Shown piece by piece: positions 23,582-34,610 of a DNA stretch of 64,000 nt. The DNA lies in the NCBI GenBank assembly GCA_947652115.1, contig OX393566.1, forward strand, positions 13,774,825 to 13,838,824, read 5' to 3'. Position numbers and translations under genes: made by a program. The notes beneath the pieces are model-generated. The model searched no databases, had not been told where the DNA came from, and worked only from the letters and a program-made list of their open reading frames with translations. Within the stretch, counting starts at the first letter, position 1, and the number at the start of each line of letters is the position of its first letter. The stretch is from Blastomussa wellsi. Its lineage: Eukaryota; Cnidaria; Anthozoa; Scleractinia; Plerogyridae.

Positions 23582-25301
23582 CTGTTCATTTGAAAGTTAA
23601 GCACGTTTTGTTAGCTCTCTCTTAACTCTCACAGTACGAGCAAGACTGTTAAAAAACTGTCCTCCATTGAGAAAATACAAATCATGGGAGACAGAGTACT
23701 CAACAGGCAACCTCCTACCCAGGATCTCTCATCTTCCCGGGGGCGGGAAAACGATAGGCCCTGGTACGAGGTTGACCAACAGGGTAGTAATAAGAGCAAA
23801 TCTTTGAAAGAAAAAAAACAATGACACAAACTGTTATTATTCTCGGCACCTTTTTAAACCTGACAGAAAAATTAAAGGTAAGCGTAGTTGATCGACTCTG
23901 CATTACAAAATTGAGTACATGAGCCAAAACTCGTTATCTAGTCCTCTGCTACCCACACCCAACTGTTTCGCGGCTGCACCCGAGTTTTGTTTGTACTGTT
24001 CACTCCTCCACACTAATACAGCTAATGTGTCGAGTTTGATTATAGCATATGGATTATAAACCAACATACTTACTTAACATCTGGCTATTTCGCTGCTGTG
24101 CTATTGTGACGGGACAGTCCTTGTGTGCCAGAAGAAGAGATTTTAACTGGGCAACTTCCGTTCGTAGAAGAGTTATTTCACTCTGGAGAACAATCAAACA
24201 AAATATAATCTCTTAGTAAATGGTTCCTGTCGCGATTGTTACTTCAGCAGAGTTTTTTCTTCCTCTCGAAAAAACTAAAGTAATAGTAGCATTTTGGACG
24301 AAATCAGACAATTGACCAGCACTGGGATTAAGTATATAAACTCCAGTCAGATCAGAAATTGTGTAATTGGTGACATACTTGCAGATGTGCATTGGTAGTA
24401 CTAAGGTCGTCAGCTTTTTTCTCTAACTGCTGTACCCAGATTTTTCTTTTTTCTCTACATCTGGTGGCCGCAGCTCTGAAAGAGAACCAAACAGTACAAC
24501 ACTACAATGCCATGCGTTACTCATTAGTCAAACCGACTCTACATACAATACTATCATAGCTTACAACACTAAGATTACTCGCTAATTAACAATCTCACAT
24601 TTACTTACCGATTTCTTTCCAGGAAGCGTTTTCTTCGCTCATCAGGATCCAGCTCATCCTGTGATCTTCGAGGACGTTTTCTACGGAAAAGTAATTTCAT
24701 ATAAACTCCGTATATCACATTAAAATGACCTCTTTGTAACAAAAATAAAGGTATTCTAGATAAGCTTCATGGTTGCAGTATTTCTCAGGGACTGCACAGG
24801 AGGAGGAAGGGGGAGGGCTTCCCCCCCCCCCCCCCCACTTTTTTACAGTGTAAACGATAATAACAAAGAATAAAAAAACAAAGAAAGCCATAAACAAAAA
24901 AGTAAAATAAGAAACAAAATACAAAAACAAATGAAGTATAGTATAGTTCTGTTCGGAGTTTCAACTTTATTTCTATTTTGCTCTATTTAGATAGTCACAT
25001 TAACCTCTGAAACTGTAAAATACATACGTAAAGTAGTCTCTGCGCCAAAAACAATCCATTTTGTAGTTAAAACGTTAGAGTAATATCAACATTTTTAAGT
25101 TCACTTTTAGCTGCCTGTTTTCATATCATGCAGCATTCAAAACGCACGAAATGCAGTCTCAGACAACCTAGAGGCTCCCACCTCCGCCACTCTTTCAGTC
25201 CGTCTCCTCCGCCTACAGGCCTGAACATACATGTAACACATTTTCGTTTACGAGTGCCCAAAATCATCAGTTGCGTTTGAAGCGTTAATATTTAGCAATT
25301 A

Positions 25302-25340
<39 letters not shown>

Positions 25341-25752
25341 CGAGGGGGGTGTTATCCACCGAGGCCGAAGGCCGAGATCTGCAGAATTGTTCATATCCTA
25401 CAAAAGCCGAATTCAATATTTGCTTTATTATTCATTCAAAATATTTACTGGGTAATATTTACTGGGTAATATTTACTGGGTAATATTTTCTTCGCTCAAA
25501 CTTGTATGCCTACATGCAGCCAGGTTTTCTGCTCACCAAAAATAACATGGGCTCGTCCCCAGGTTTTCTCAGTAAAGGGTTCAATAATCTGCAGCGGGCT
25601 GCACTTTTGAAATCATTTTGACATCAATGGTTCAATAATCTGCGCAGCGGGCTGCACTTTTGACGTCATCGGTTGAATATGAAAAAAATTCTTTCCAAAT
25701 TTGGTCAACAGCAGCTGGTTATGGTGAATTACGTGTGCGGTTTTAACCAATC

Positions 25753-25785
<33 letters not shown>

Positions 25786-28700
25786 AGCGTTTATATTAAT
25801 ATGGACATGTATCTTGGGTCTTTTTTGGTTAATTATTTTCATACGGAAAGGAAAGGCACCCAGCTCCCCACCTTGGCTCACGCAATTCAGCCCCCCCCCC
25901 CACCCCCCACTAAAAATCTTGCTGTGCAGGCCTTGTTTCTGCCTTAAAAACTTCGCGTCTTTAGTAGAATCAGATGTCGGTTATTTCAAGGCGGGTTTGT
26001 TTTTCTCTTGTTTTCTCTGAGTAAATGTGTCTGTATGAACGTGTAATTACTCACGAGGAGCTTGAGCCTCTCTTGACATCCTGTGAACTAATGTTGCTAT
26101 TAGCAACAATCGTGGTTGGATGGTGGGAATGATTTATATGGTTTCCAGGACTTGGTATTCCATTATGCTGTGATGTTACCATGTCAACTGCTTCTGTCAT
26201 CGCACGATGGATGATATTGCTTGATTGGGAAGCTTGGTGGAGTTTAAGTTGCTCCTTAAGACGCTGAAATTGAAATTTAAAGCACACAGAAACATACAAT
26301 GAGAATATACAGAGATATACAATTCAACAACAAATGGCCAAGTCATACGATGTTGCTTTCACAATCCAACAGACGTAGCCTGGGAAATAGGGTAACTGAC
26401 TAATCATTTCATTTTGCATCTCACAACTGAACATACTGAAGCACTGCAAGAGAGGTCTTAAATCTTGGCCTTGAACAGTGTTTTTTTTCAGGCATTAGAC
26501 TGTTTCGTATGTGGTTGGCGCAGCGGCCTAATGATTAGCACACTGGACACCAGAATGAAGGGTTCAAAGCCAAGCAGGGGCATAACATTTTGTTCCTGGG
26601 CAAGACAATTTACATTCACAAGGCCTCTGTACCCAGGTGACCATAAACCGTATTAATTGGTACTAGCGAATAAAATGCTGGCGGTAATCCTGAACAAATT
26701 AATAAAGAATATATTACCCTCGTTGGGTTCCTTTTTCCTTATGCTTAGAAAGAAAACTTGCATAATTCAGATCTGCTCCCACACAAAACACTAGCTCAGC
26801 ACATGACAAAAGCGCTGTCACATCTTTCAACTAAGAATTTAAGAAATGAACCATGCAATGAAAGATATATTTTTTCATTTCTTCATTTTCCTCAACTATT
26901 GTGGTCTCCCTGTGCAGACTATGTAGGCTCAAATGCAGTTTGATTTACTGTTTAATAATGTAGTTTTTTTAAGTCATTCACTGAAAGTTCCTTGAGATAA
27001 CAAACCTGTTTGGCACTTCCAATAAAAGAAGGAGGACTACTTGCACTAGGGCTGCTAACAATAGCCGGGGTGGGGATGGATGGGATTGGCATTGAGCTGC
27101 TGGAAGAGTTCAAACGTCCGTGGATATGACTCGGTACTGGCAGGGCGGAGGGCACCTGAGCATTTGGAGCTGCTATAGAAGCCGGTATTGCTGGTGGAAT
27201 GTGAGGTGGGACTCGTACAAGCACAGACACTGGAGCAGCAGAGATTACTGTCCTCTTTGTTTCTGTTGTTGACGTATTCTGTGCAGGTGGTTCTATATCA
27301 GCTTTAACCTCAGAGTCATCAATAACAATGACAGTTTGTGTTGTTACTGTATTGTTAGTAAGCGAGGCTTGGTTATGTTCAGTAGACAACTGAGCTGTTT
27401 GGTGAGTACTTGACGAATGGGATGGCTACAAGGTAACAACAAAACATACACAGTCATGACTGTTGTACAGATACTGGAAATTTCAAAAATGCAGGCTGTG
27501 GTAGTATTGGAAATAGAGGCCTCTATATTGCTAAAACAAGAGAAAAAAGGTAATAATATTATAATGTAAAAAACATTCTCATGTTTGAATAGAGATGATA
27601 CTAAAGAAAAAATACTTCACCATTAATTTCAGTACAGGTTAAAGATTCTGAGCTATCACGATATCACTGATTGTTAGGTTCCACGTGCAAATTACCATAA
27701 AAGTCCATGCAGAAGCCTCACCCATAGATAAACCGCACTCCCAATTTGAAGCCAAAATTTTGAGAGAAATGTAAAGGAGAGGTTGTATTGAAGAAGTGGT
27801 CACAAGTATAGCTTCAAAAAAATGACACCATGGTTGTTGAAGGCTGTCATAAATATAATATAAGGTCTTTACAAAGGAAACTTGTCATACCTTCTCTTTC
27901 TTTTAAGTTCACTACATTTTAGACTTAAAAATAATGCTTTCTTGACACAGTTTTTGCAAAACCATTACTTCAAAACACTTCATGAACTTGAAAACGAATG
28001 AGAACGAATGCTTGGTAGCCAAGCTTGTAATGTTGGGAGGAGTCTGGGCATCAAAATAAACAAAAAAGCATAGCATATATTGATTCAATGGAATGCCCTG
28101 TCTATCAAGATGCAGCAGCAGAAAAACGTGGTACAGAACAGGAATTTGACAATCCAATGCATATATTTACTGTGAAAGTGATAAGAACAGCGAAATGATC
28201 GGCCATTTGCCTTGTGAGCTCTTGCAAGATTTTTTAACAACACGTTTTCAGTATGATAAATCTTTATGTAGTGGCATCTTAGAAATTTTTATGAATATTA
28301 ATGAGGCCTTTGAAAACTCCAGCCACAGATGTTACTGTAGATAAGCTGCACCCCTGTTTTTTGACTAAGTTTTTAGGAAAAGGGTGTGTCTTGTACACAA
28401 ACTTCTATGGTACTATGTTTACCCTGCTTCACCTATCAGAATCGTCAGAAACATACTACTCTTATCAGGGGAATTGTATACCGTACAATGGAATGTTGCA
28501 TGCATGCAACGTACAGCATACAATTTGTCTGCAACCTGTTGAACAAGACAATTCCTGTTACTGATCAGGCTGCAGTAATTACTGTCACCTCACCTGTTCA
28601 GATGCTCTCTTGAAATCCTGAAAATAATCACACAAAAACATTATCGTATACTAACATATTGATGGACATTTCTATGGTGTCATGAAACATTACACCAAAG

Positions 28701-29524
28701 AGTTAAGTGATTGCCCGACAGTAAATCCATAATACGGCCATCAAGGGTCACAAAATTCTGCCATTCTCTTTTTAGAAAAATATTGTACGATTCCAGAAAA
28801 TATCCATACTCCACCCACGGAGGACACAGGGTTTAAGGCAGAAATTTACGAGGGGGAGGAAGGGGTTCAAGGGAAGCTTCTTTTCCAGAGGGTGAAGGAA
28901 CACAAGAAAAATCAAAAGCAATGCACAGCCGATCCAAAGCACAAAGCCATACTTATATAAGTTATTTTGCAAAAAATAGAACTTCTTTTCTGTTGAGTTG
29001 AGGTGAACATCACAAGCTTTAATGTTTCTGATTTTAATATGAGTTACATGTAACAGCGCTACACAGCTGGGCAAGTATGCAAGATGACAGAATTGCCCTG
29101 GCAAAATTTAACTTGCCCTTTCAAAAGTGAAGAATGGCGACTGTGCAACAAATAAATGGAAAGTTTACCTTTTTATTGTTTTCATATGTATGTAACTGCA
29201 TTGAAATCTACTATTCACAAGTATTTGTTGATGAAACTTTCTACTTGTCTTTCCTCAACGTCAAAACCTCAGCTACGCAATAGCTACGTGTTTTCACAGA
29301 TGCAGATGCAGTACAAAATATCAGCGGTTGGCAACTTGTAAATTGAGCCTGCAATGATTCATTCATGGAAAATACTGCATCATCCAAGATGGCAGTCCAG
29401 AATTACGATTTTATCGCAACAGAAAGTTGCAAATTATTCTCTGTGTTCTAAAAGTTATGACGTGGAAAACAATGTAAAGCACTCAGGACAAGCAGTGCGT
29501 CACATATTATTATTATTATTATTA

Positions 29525-29583
<59 letters not shown>

Positions 29584-32500
29584 GTTATCATCATCATCAT
29601 TAACAAGTGGTCAGAACGCAGGTACCGGTAACTCATGGAAAAATTTAATAAGCATTTTTTTCATCAAGTCAAATTTAAGTCATTCGGTGCAGACAAGTTT
29701 CCAATGTTTTAGTCGTCTCAGACAACCGGATGACGGCGAATATGGATCCCTGGCTACAATCTCAAGGTTTTGTTCCAAATAAAAATCAAATTGGCAGCCT
29801 TGCAGGAGAAACTCTTCCCAGACCCCATCAACCTTCAGAAACTTGGCTGGTCAGCAAGTGAACTGAATGCATGTACCGAACACAGAGCAGAAATTCAATG
29901 AGGAAGGCAGCTGTTTACAAAGTTGCTGGTTTCTTGAAAAGAAAAGCGTCAGTAGATCACACAACAAAATTTCTAGAGAATAATAATTAATGGTTTAGAG
30001 AGAAATAAGCTCTGTAAGTTGCTATTTTTACATGCATTGTCTGTGAGTAGTTTATGAAGTGAGCCACTGTACACCTCACACAATGGAGTACAACTTTTAA
30101 AATTGTTCCACAGAGAGAAACAAAACACTCTGTTAAACTTTAATCACAAATTTCCATACAATATTGATAAACAATGTAGACATAAGGTTAATTTCAAATA
30201 AAAAAAAAACTGAATAGCAAGCACCAGAAAAGCATCAGAAAAGTATCGTGTACATCCGACTACAAAGTATCGTTAAAAGGGAGATGAGTTGTGAAGCTCT
30301 ACCAGGGTAGGGATTGTGACACCTGGAACGGTCCCCTGGAGGGCTGGATAAAGAAATAAATCCAGTGGCTGCCCCACAGAGCAAGCAAAAGGGGGGGGGG
30401 GGACCAACTATTCATAGGTGGGGGTGCTACATGTATGACACAGTTTGCATGTTGGAGTTGGCTCAAAAAAAGAACCCTTGTTACAAACCTGATCAAAGGG
30501 GTTTTCTAAATCCTGAAAGAGTCCTTCTTCTTCACAGTTCCTTAAGAATCTTGTTGGAGTGGGTGTCTGATCTGCAAAATAGAATTACAAACATTTTCAT
30601 TACTGGGTAAAATACATGCCCATTTACATGGCAGAAATAAATAAAACAAATAAAATAAAACAAGAACCCTCCCAAAATAGCACTGATACCTTGTTTACAC
30701 ATATCCTTTTCCTATTGTGCTGAACTGTGTTATGTTTTAAAGGGGAAAGATGCAGCCTGACCATTGAACATTAATCTTCCTTAGTATGCATGCCACTACT
30801 TTTTTTATGCTGTAGCATAATATGGCATGAAAATGTTGCGGCAGGCAGAATTCCAGCCATCTTCTCTGGCCATTAACTATCACTAATATTCTAGAAAAAG
30901 CAACCAGAGAGAACATCTGTAATTCAAGCTAGTTCTTTCCTTAAATGTCCAGGGCTCAAACTTGGCGGTGGTCTACTAGCCAAATACTAGCAGATCCATG
31001 ATGTGTAATGCTATCAAAAAACACTTGTCTGTCATCTTGAAATGGAAATATATGATCACCTTGCTTCAATGATAGCTCTAGTCGAATTGTTTGTGCTATG
31101 GACATTTGAGCATTTCTGTCCTTAAAAACAGCTGAATCATCTGAACAGGGGTCAAATCAAACAACTAAAACTCCCACTCTCAGAGAGGAAGCCATGATTC
31201 TGGAGGCAGCACTTCTCAATCTTCATCAAAACAAAAATTTGTACAGACCTGGCTGGAAGACGGCTAGAACGAGTATGAATTCAACACATTTTGTTGCATA
31301 ATTTATTACAGTTTGATAGCAACAACAGTTTTACATTTTTCTCGCGTTTTTTTAATAAATAAAAATGTCTGTTTTGTGCTGTACACGAAGTGCCCAGTAG
31401 AAACACATTTATGGCTAGTGAATCCTGACCATTTCCTAGCCATTTGACTATTAACTTCCTTGGCAACTTTTGTCTAAAAGTGTGTTTTGCTGTCCAACAT
31501 GTTGATCGAGTGGAGTTTTACATGCAAATGATGCAAGTACATCTTAAGTTTCATCAGGAAAATAATAACTGGCTAAACCCAGCTACTCGTAAATACACTA
31601 CACATTTTACATGAGCCTGGTATGTTTTCAGGAATGCATAACAATTTCACCTGAGCTCAGATTACATCTTGGGTGGGTCCAATCACAGCTACATGCAAAC
31701 TTTTGGTTTGGTACAGATGAGGCAAAGTCATATTACTCTACAAAATTATTTATCAATGTCAAACCAATATTTTTTGGTACATGTACCTTTTTCACCCGAA
31801 CCATACCAAAAATTTCCTGTTGTGTAAATGGACCTTACAATTTACAACCTTGCAAATACAACAAACTTGTTCACTTTGGTGAAGGCAGACAGAAGCCCCC
31901 AAAATTTTAGTGAAAACAAAACTTTAATGGCTTAAGAAAGCTTTTTCATATTAACTGTCATGACCTTATTGCAGGGAGAATAATTATAATGCCTTTAATC
32001 TTTCTTTGCTAACTTCTCCTCGCTTGGACAGTATCCGAACGACCTTGACCAATTCTCTACCATTCTCGTCCCAAGAGCCACTTGTCCCTCTTAGCCGGCT
32101 GGACCTGTGCACGAGGAACAAGTGGCTCTGGGGACACATGATTTGATTCACTGAAATCAAACAAAGGGAGTCCAATCACATCAGCCGTTTTAAAATCCTT
32201 TATCGTTAGCACATTTAAAAAGGCTGATGTGATTGGACTCCCTTTGTTTGATTTCAGCGAATCAAATCGTGTGTCCCCAGAGCCACCTGTTCCTCATGCA
32301 CAGGTCCAGCCGGCTAAGAGGGACAAGTGCCTCTAGGGATGAGAATGATTCTCTGCATTTTAAAAGTTACTGCTATTATTACAATGCAAACAAAATACTA
32401 TAATTTCCAGCCATGTGTCATTCTTTTGCACTTTTCCATGAACAGATACAAAATAAAGGTTCCGTTTTGCGTTACTGTAGTTACTAAAAGCTTTAAAGGG

Positions 32501-33423
32501 TCCTAGTCAGCCACGCTTTTTTTATTGTTAACGTGTGAAAGCTTCAGTATTATATTTTACGCAGAATGTGTCAAAACGAATGAGATCACTGAGAAACTTG
32601 CTAAAAGTAATTTAAACACTCCCATTGACATTACAGCAAAAAATGAAATAAGAATGATTACAATTCCATAATTTTGATGGCATCACAAATGGCAGAGGCT
32701 GACAAGGGCCTTTAATATTGAACAGTTTCACTCATTGACACAACACTCAACATACGACGCGAAGAAAACTCAAGAAGCATAACTACATGTGTTGGTTTAC
32801 AAAACAACGTGCTTGAAACGCCCATTATATTAGTGTGAACCTCTACAAATTGTAGCATATGAAAAATGTTTGGAATTATAACTTAGTGCATTCTAACTGG
32901 TATATCCCATGACATTTCCAATAGTGAGGAAACTGATTGGAGGATTAAAGCTACAATATGACGCGAAATGTGTATTATCACGTAGAATTAACACCAACAA
33001 CAATGAAGTTTAATTCATTGGTCCCGCTGCACGTACGTACGTGTAGTCTATTTGATCAAAAGCGATGCTTGTCGAATATCGTGCGATCCTGGCCCTGTAA
33101 AGTAAAAAAAACGTTACCTGCAACAGTTATATCTGTTCCTTTAAGCGGACCGAATTTTAGCGTAAGCTGGTGCTTTTGTTTGTGTCTTTCCAGGTGATCG
33201 TTGTTGGCGAATCTCTGTTGAGAGAGAAGGTGAAAAGTAAGCTAAATGTAGGCTTACGTAAGGCTGCGAAAGAATCACCGGTGACGACATCATTGTGAAA
33301 TTAAACCAGTCGCTTCCAAACTCCCCCAGGAAGAGCCACAGTACAGGAACAGTTGGCAGAGCGCCTTACCTGTCCACATTCAGGTGCCGTACACTGGAAT
33401 GGTTTATCATCGCTCTCCTCCAT
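23373..33423 (-). CDS. ATF2: ATF2/ATF7-type bZIP transcription factor (10 exons, 457 aa)
   Basis: Gene span, minus strand. Exons in order: 33370-33423, 33118-33214, 30489-30571, 28594-28617, 27006-27425, 26055-26263, 24609-24680, 24379-24475, 24074-24182, 23373-23581. All GT-AG with matching phases; 1,374 nt. Domain order as in vertebrate ATF2/ATF7/CREB5: N-terminal C2H2 zinc finger (C11, C16, H29, H33), the TPTP stress-kinase site (T53, T55), a Ser/Pro/Thr-rich middle, basic region and leucine zipper (about 297-375) including LLRTEVAQLKSLLLAHKDC, and the conserved DVATSALTQMA near the C-terminus. Known of the family: nuclear DNA-binding homo/heterodimers on CRE/AP-1 sites, activated by JNK/p38 at the TPTP site. 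At 457 aa it is near ATF7 (~490). The single gene probably predates the ATF2/ATF7/CREB5 split, so the symbol is a family name. Confidence 0.93.
24074..24182 (-). CDS. ATF2/7 exon 9: second half of leucine zipper
   Basis: Encodes SEITLLRTEVAQLKSLLLAH then KDCPVTIAQQRNSQML, nearly identical to vertebrate ATF2/7 here. The donor is taken as TTAA|gtaagt because the phase then fits exon 10. Confidence 0.92.
24379..24475 (-). CDS. ATF2/7 exon 8: basic region and first heptads
   Basis: Encodes AAATRCREKRKIWVQQLEKK then ADDLSTTNAHLQ. The split Arg codon is completed from exon 7 to give the NRAAATRCR DNA-contact motif (usual NRAAASRCR). Ends CAA|gtatgt, phase 0. Confidence 0.93.
24609..24680 (-). CDS. 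ATF2/7 exon 7: start of basic region
   Basis: Encodes KRPRRSQDELDPDERRKRFL then ERN and a split Arg codon; family-typical DPDERR-x-x-FLERNR. Acceptor ttccgtag, donor CG|gtaagt. Confidence 0.92.
24807..24837. repeat. Homopolymer C tract
   Basis: A run of about 17-19 C next to a GGAGGGGGAGGG-rich stretch in ATF2/7 intron 6. Similar tracts occur at 9780-9795, 21049-21068, 25890-25900, 36399-36411 and 51463-51480. Confidence 0.7.
25299..25796. mobile_element. Nested foldback elements with short tandem repeat
   Basis: The inner inverted repeat GGATATGAAGAATTCTGCAG / CTGCAGAATTGTTCATATCC (25319-25400) adjoins an outer inverted pair (CTTTATTATTCATTCAAAAT near 25424 and its complement near 25770-25795). 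Between them ATATTTACTGGGTA is tandemly repeated three times and a ~60-bp GGTTCAATAATCTGC block is duplicated. Lies in the intron between ATF2/7 exons 6 and 7. Confidence 0.6.
26055..26263 (-). CDS. ATF2/7 exon 6
   Basis: Encodes RLKEQLKLHQASQSSNIIHR through SQDVKRGSSSS. RLKEQL matches the RLKAAL start of the corresponding vertebrate segment. Acceptor caatttcag, donor TC|gtgagt, phase 2. Confidence 0.85.
26511..26697 (+). mobile_element. tRNA-derived SINE
   Basis: Box A GGCGCAGCGGCCTAATGATT and box B-like GGGTTCAAAGCC, then TGTTCCTGGGCAAGACA and a GGCGGTAATCCTGAAC 3' portion. Inside the intron between ATF2/7 exons 5 and 6, opposite to the gene. Confidence 0.65.
27006..27425 (-). CDS. ATF2/7 exon 5: Ser/Pro/Ala-rich middle region
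   Basis: 420 nt, phase 0-0. Encodes PSHSSSTHQTAQLSTEHNQ, then IDDSEVKADIEPPAQ and a proline-rich stretch (VPPHIPPAIPASI, SMPIPSIPTP) ending FIGSAKQ. Vertebrate ATF2 has the equivalent VAIPASI and VPGIPGPSSP segments. Acceptor ccttgtag, donor CAG|gtttgt. Confidence 0.8.
28594..28617 (-). CDS. ATF2/7 exon 4: 24-nt microexon
   Basis: attttcag|GATTTCAAGAGAGCATCTGA..CAG|gtgagg encodes DFKRASEQ, matching the EFKKASED segment that follows PFE in human ATF2. Phase 0 on both sides, so skipping keeps the frame. Confidence 0.8.
29500..29590. repeat. (ATT)n microsatellite
   Basis: About 80 bp of almost pure ATT, ending in TCATCATCATCATT, in the ATF2/7 intron between exons 3 and 4. The poly-Leu and poly-Ile ORFs over it are artefacts. 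Confidence 0.95.
30489..30571 (-). CDS. ATF2/7 exon 3: TPTP phospho-acceptor segment
   Basis: Encodes DQTPTPTRFLRNCEEEGLFQ then DLENPFDQ, nearly identical to the human ATF2 region around Thr69/Thr71, the p38/JNK sites. Acceptor attttgcag, donor CAG|gtttgt. Confidence 0.93.
32061..32347. mobile_element. Foldback element with ~130-bp arms
   Basis: The left arm (CATTCTCGTCCCAAGAGCCA ... GGAGTCCAATCACATCAGCC) is the near-complement of the right arm (GGCTGATGTGATTGGACTCC ... GGGATGAGAATG) around a ~35-bp loop. Each arm's outer part is itself a small inverted repeat (AGCCACTTGT / ACAAGTGGCT). In the ATF2/7 intron between exons 2 and 3. Confidence 0.85.
33118..33214 (-). CDS. ATF2/7 exon 2: second half of zinc finger
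   Basis: After ctctcaacag encodes RFANNDHLERHKQKHQLTLK then FGPLKGTDITVA, matching RFTNEDHLAVHKHKHEMTLKFGP of ATF2/7. Supplies the two zinc-ligand histidines. Donor CAG|gtaacg, phase 1. Confidence 0.94.
33370..33423 (-). CDS. ATF2/7 exon 1: start codon and zinc-finger cysteines
   Basis: Encodes MEESDDKPFQCTAPECGQ, then CAG|gtaagg. A longer upstream in-frame ORF (to 33630) exists, but family homology begins at SDDKPF and short N-termini are normal in ATF7, so this Met is preferred. Confidence 0.88.
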
Positions 33424-34610
33424 TTTGAATCCTTCTTTCTTCATAAAGCCTTCGAAAACCGACGGTTTAAGGAGCCCCAGAAACCTCAAAACTGACAGAA
33501 TTTTAATAATCCATTCAAGGGTTGTCCGTGAAACCTTTCTTAATCTTTTAATGCAAAAGAAAATGGAAATTTCCTCTCTAAAACGGTGAAATTTCCCGCA
33601 AAATAGTTCTTTTCCCTCGCGTCTCTTCAATGCATATTTTTGTCACATGACGTAATTACATGGCAAAGAAGACGTGACGTCATTAACATACCCTCGTTTT
33701 GGAGCTATTGGAAAAAGAGCGACTTCCGCTTTTGCTTTCCTCTGATTGGTTGTTTGTCGATCAACAAGTCTGACTTGTTCCGATTGGACTGGGGGAAATT
33801 ACTTCAGCGGAAGTCGAAAATCTCACCTCAAATTAAGGGAAATTCCCGGGAAAATATTATTTACAGCACCTTAAGTCAGCAAACTTTTTATTTTTTCATT
33901 CCTTTTCGTTTCATTATAACCTGAGAGACCCTGGGAACGATATCGGCACTCGGCAGACACACACAGTCACAACTTTTGGCTTCATCTAGGTCGGCAAAAT
34001 TTGGGCCAATGTCCGAGGCTCTCTGAACATAGAATTATTCTGCTATTTCCTTTTATGACCTTTTATGATGTTTTATTCCGATAACGAAGAAAGCAAAGCC
34101 ATTAATTTCAACAACTTAACTGCACAAAGTTTTATTTTACCGCTGTTAAAAATGATGTAAAGAGTTATGGCTGCGGAAAGAAATTTATTTATAGCCAGAA
34201 TACTTTTGTGATCAAACTTTCAAATCAGTAAAAAGCAGACAATGTAACGGACTGTACATGACGTGTGGCGTGACGTGAGTCGCGCATGCTCGATGGAAAA
34301 ACAGTGAGCTGCTCGCAGTGGTTACTAATTCGTCACCCCATATTTCGGCGTAACGTAGAGGCAGCCAACGTGACGCGTTACGATGAAGGAATAGGCCCTG
34401 GCAACGAGGTTGAGAGTGGGCCACTGCTCACAGGGCTCTCACAGGGTAGATTTTTCCAGGGTTGTTCGTTTCTCGAGCGACCCTGGTTTTGAGGGTGGCC
34501 CAGTCTCGTACCTCGACTCTTCGTTCCTTACTGCGCAGGCTTGACGAAACGAGCGACTCTCGAAAGTTCCGTTACAGGATCAATTGTGATTGGTTTTAAA
34601 GACAATGAAA
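33424..34610. other. Divergent intergenic region upstream of ATF2/7
   Basis: Probable ATF2/7 5' UTR and promoter, with CCAAT-like sites (for example CTGATTGG near 33741 and TTCCGATTGG near 33778). No TATA box or domain-bearing ORF seen. Confidence 0.35.

Noticed and set aside
29354..29782. 142-aa ORF with poly-Leu
   Set aside because: Produced by the ATT microsatellite in an ATF2/7 intron.
33424..33630. Upstream extension of the ATF2/7 ORF
   Set aside because: In frame but without similarity to the family N-terminus; the Met at 33423 is the natural start.
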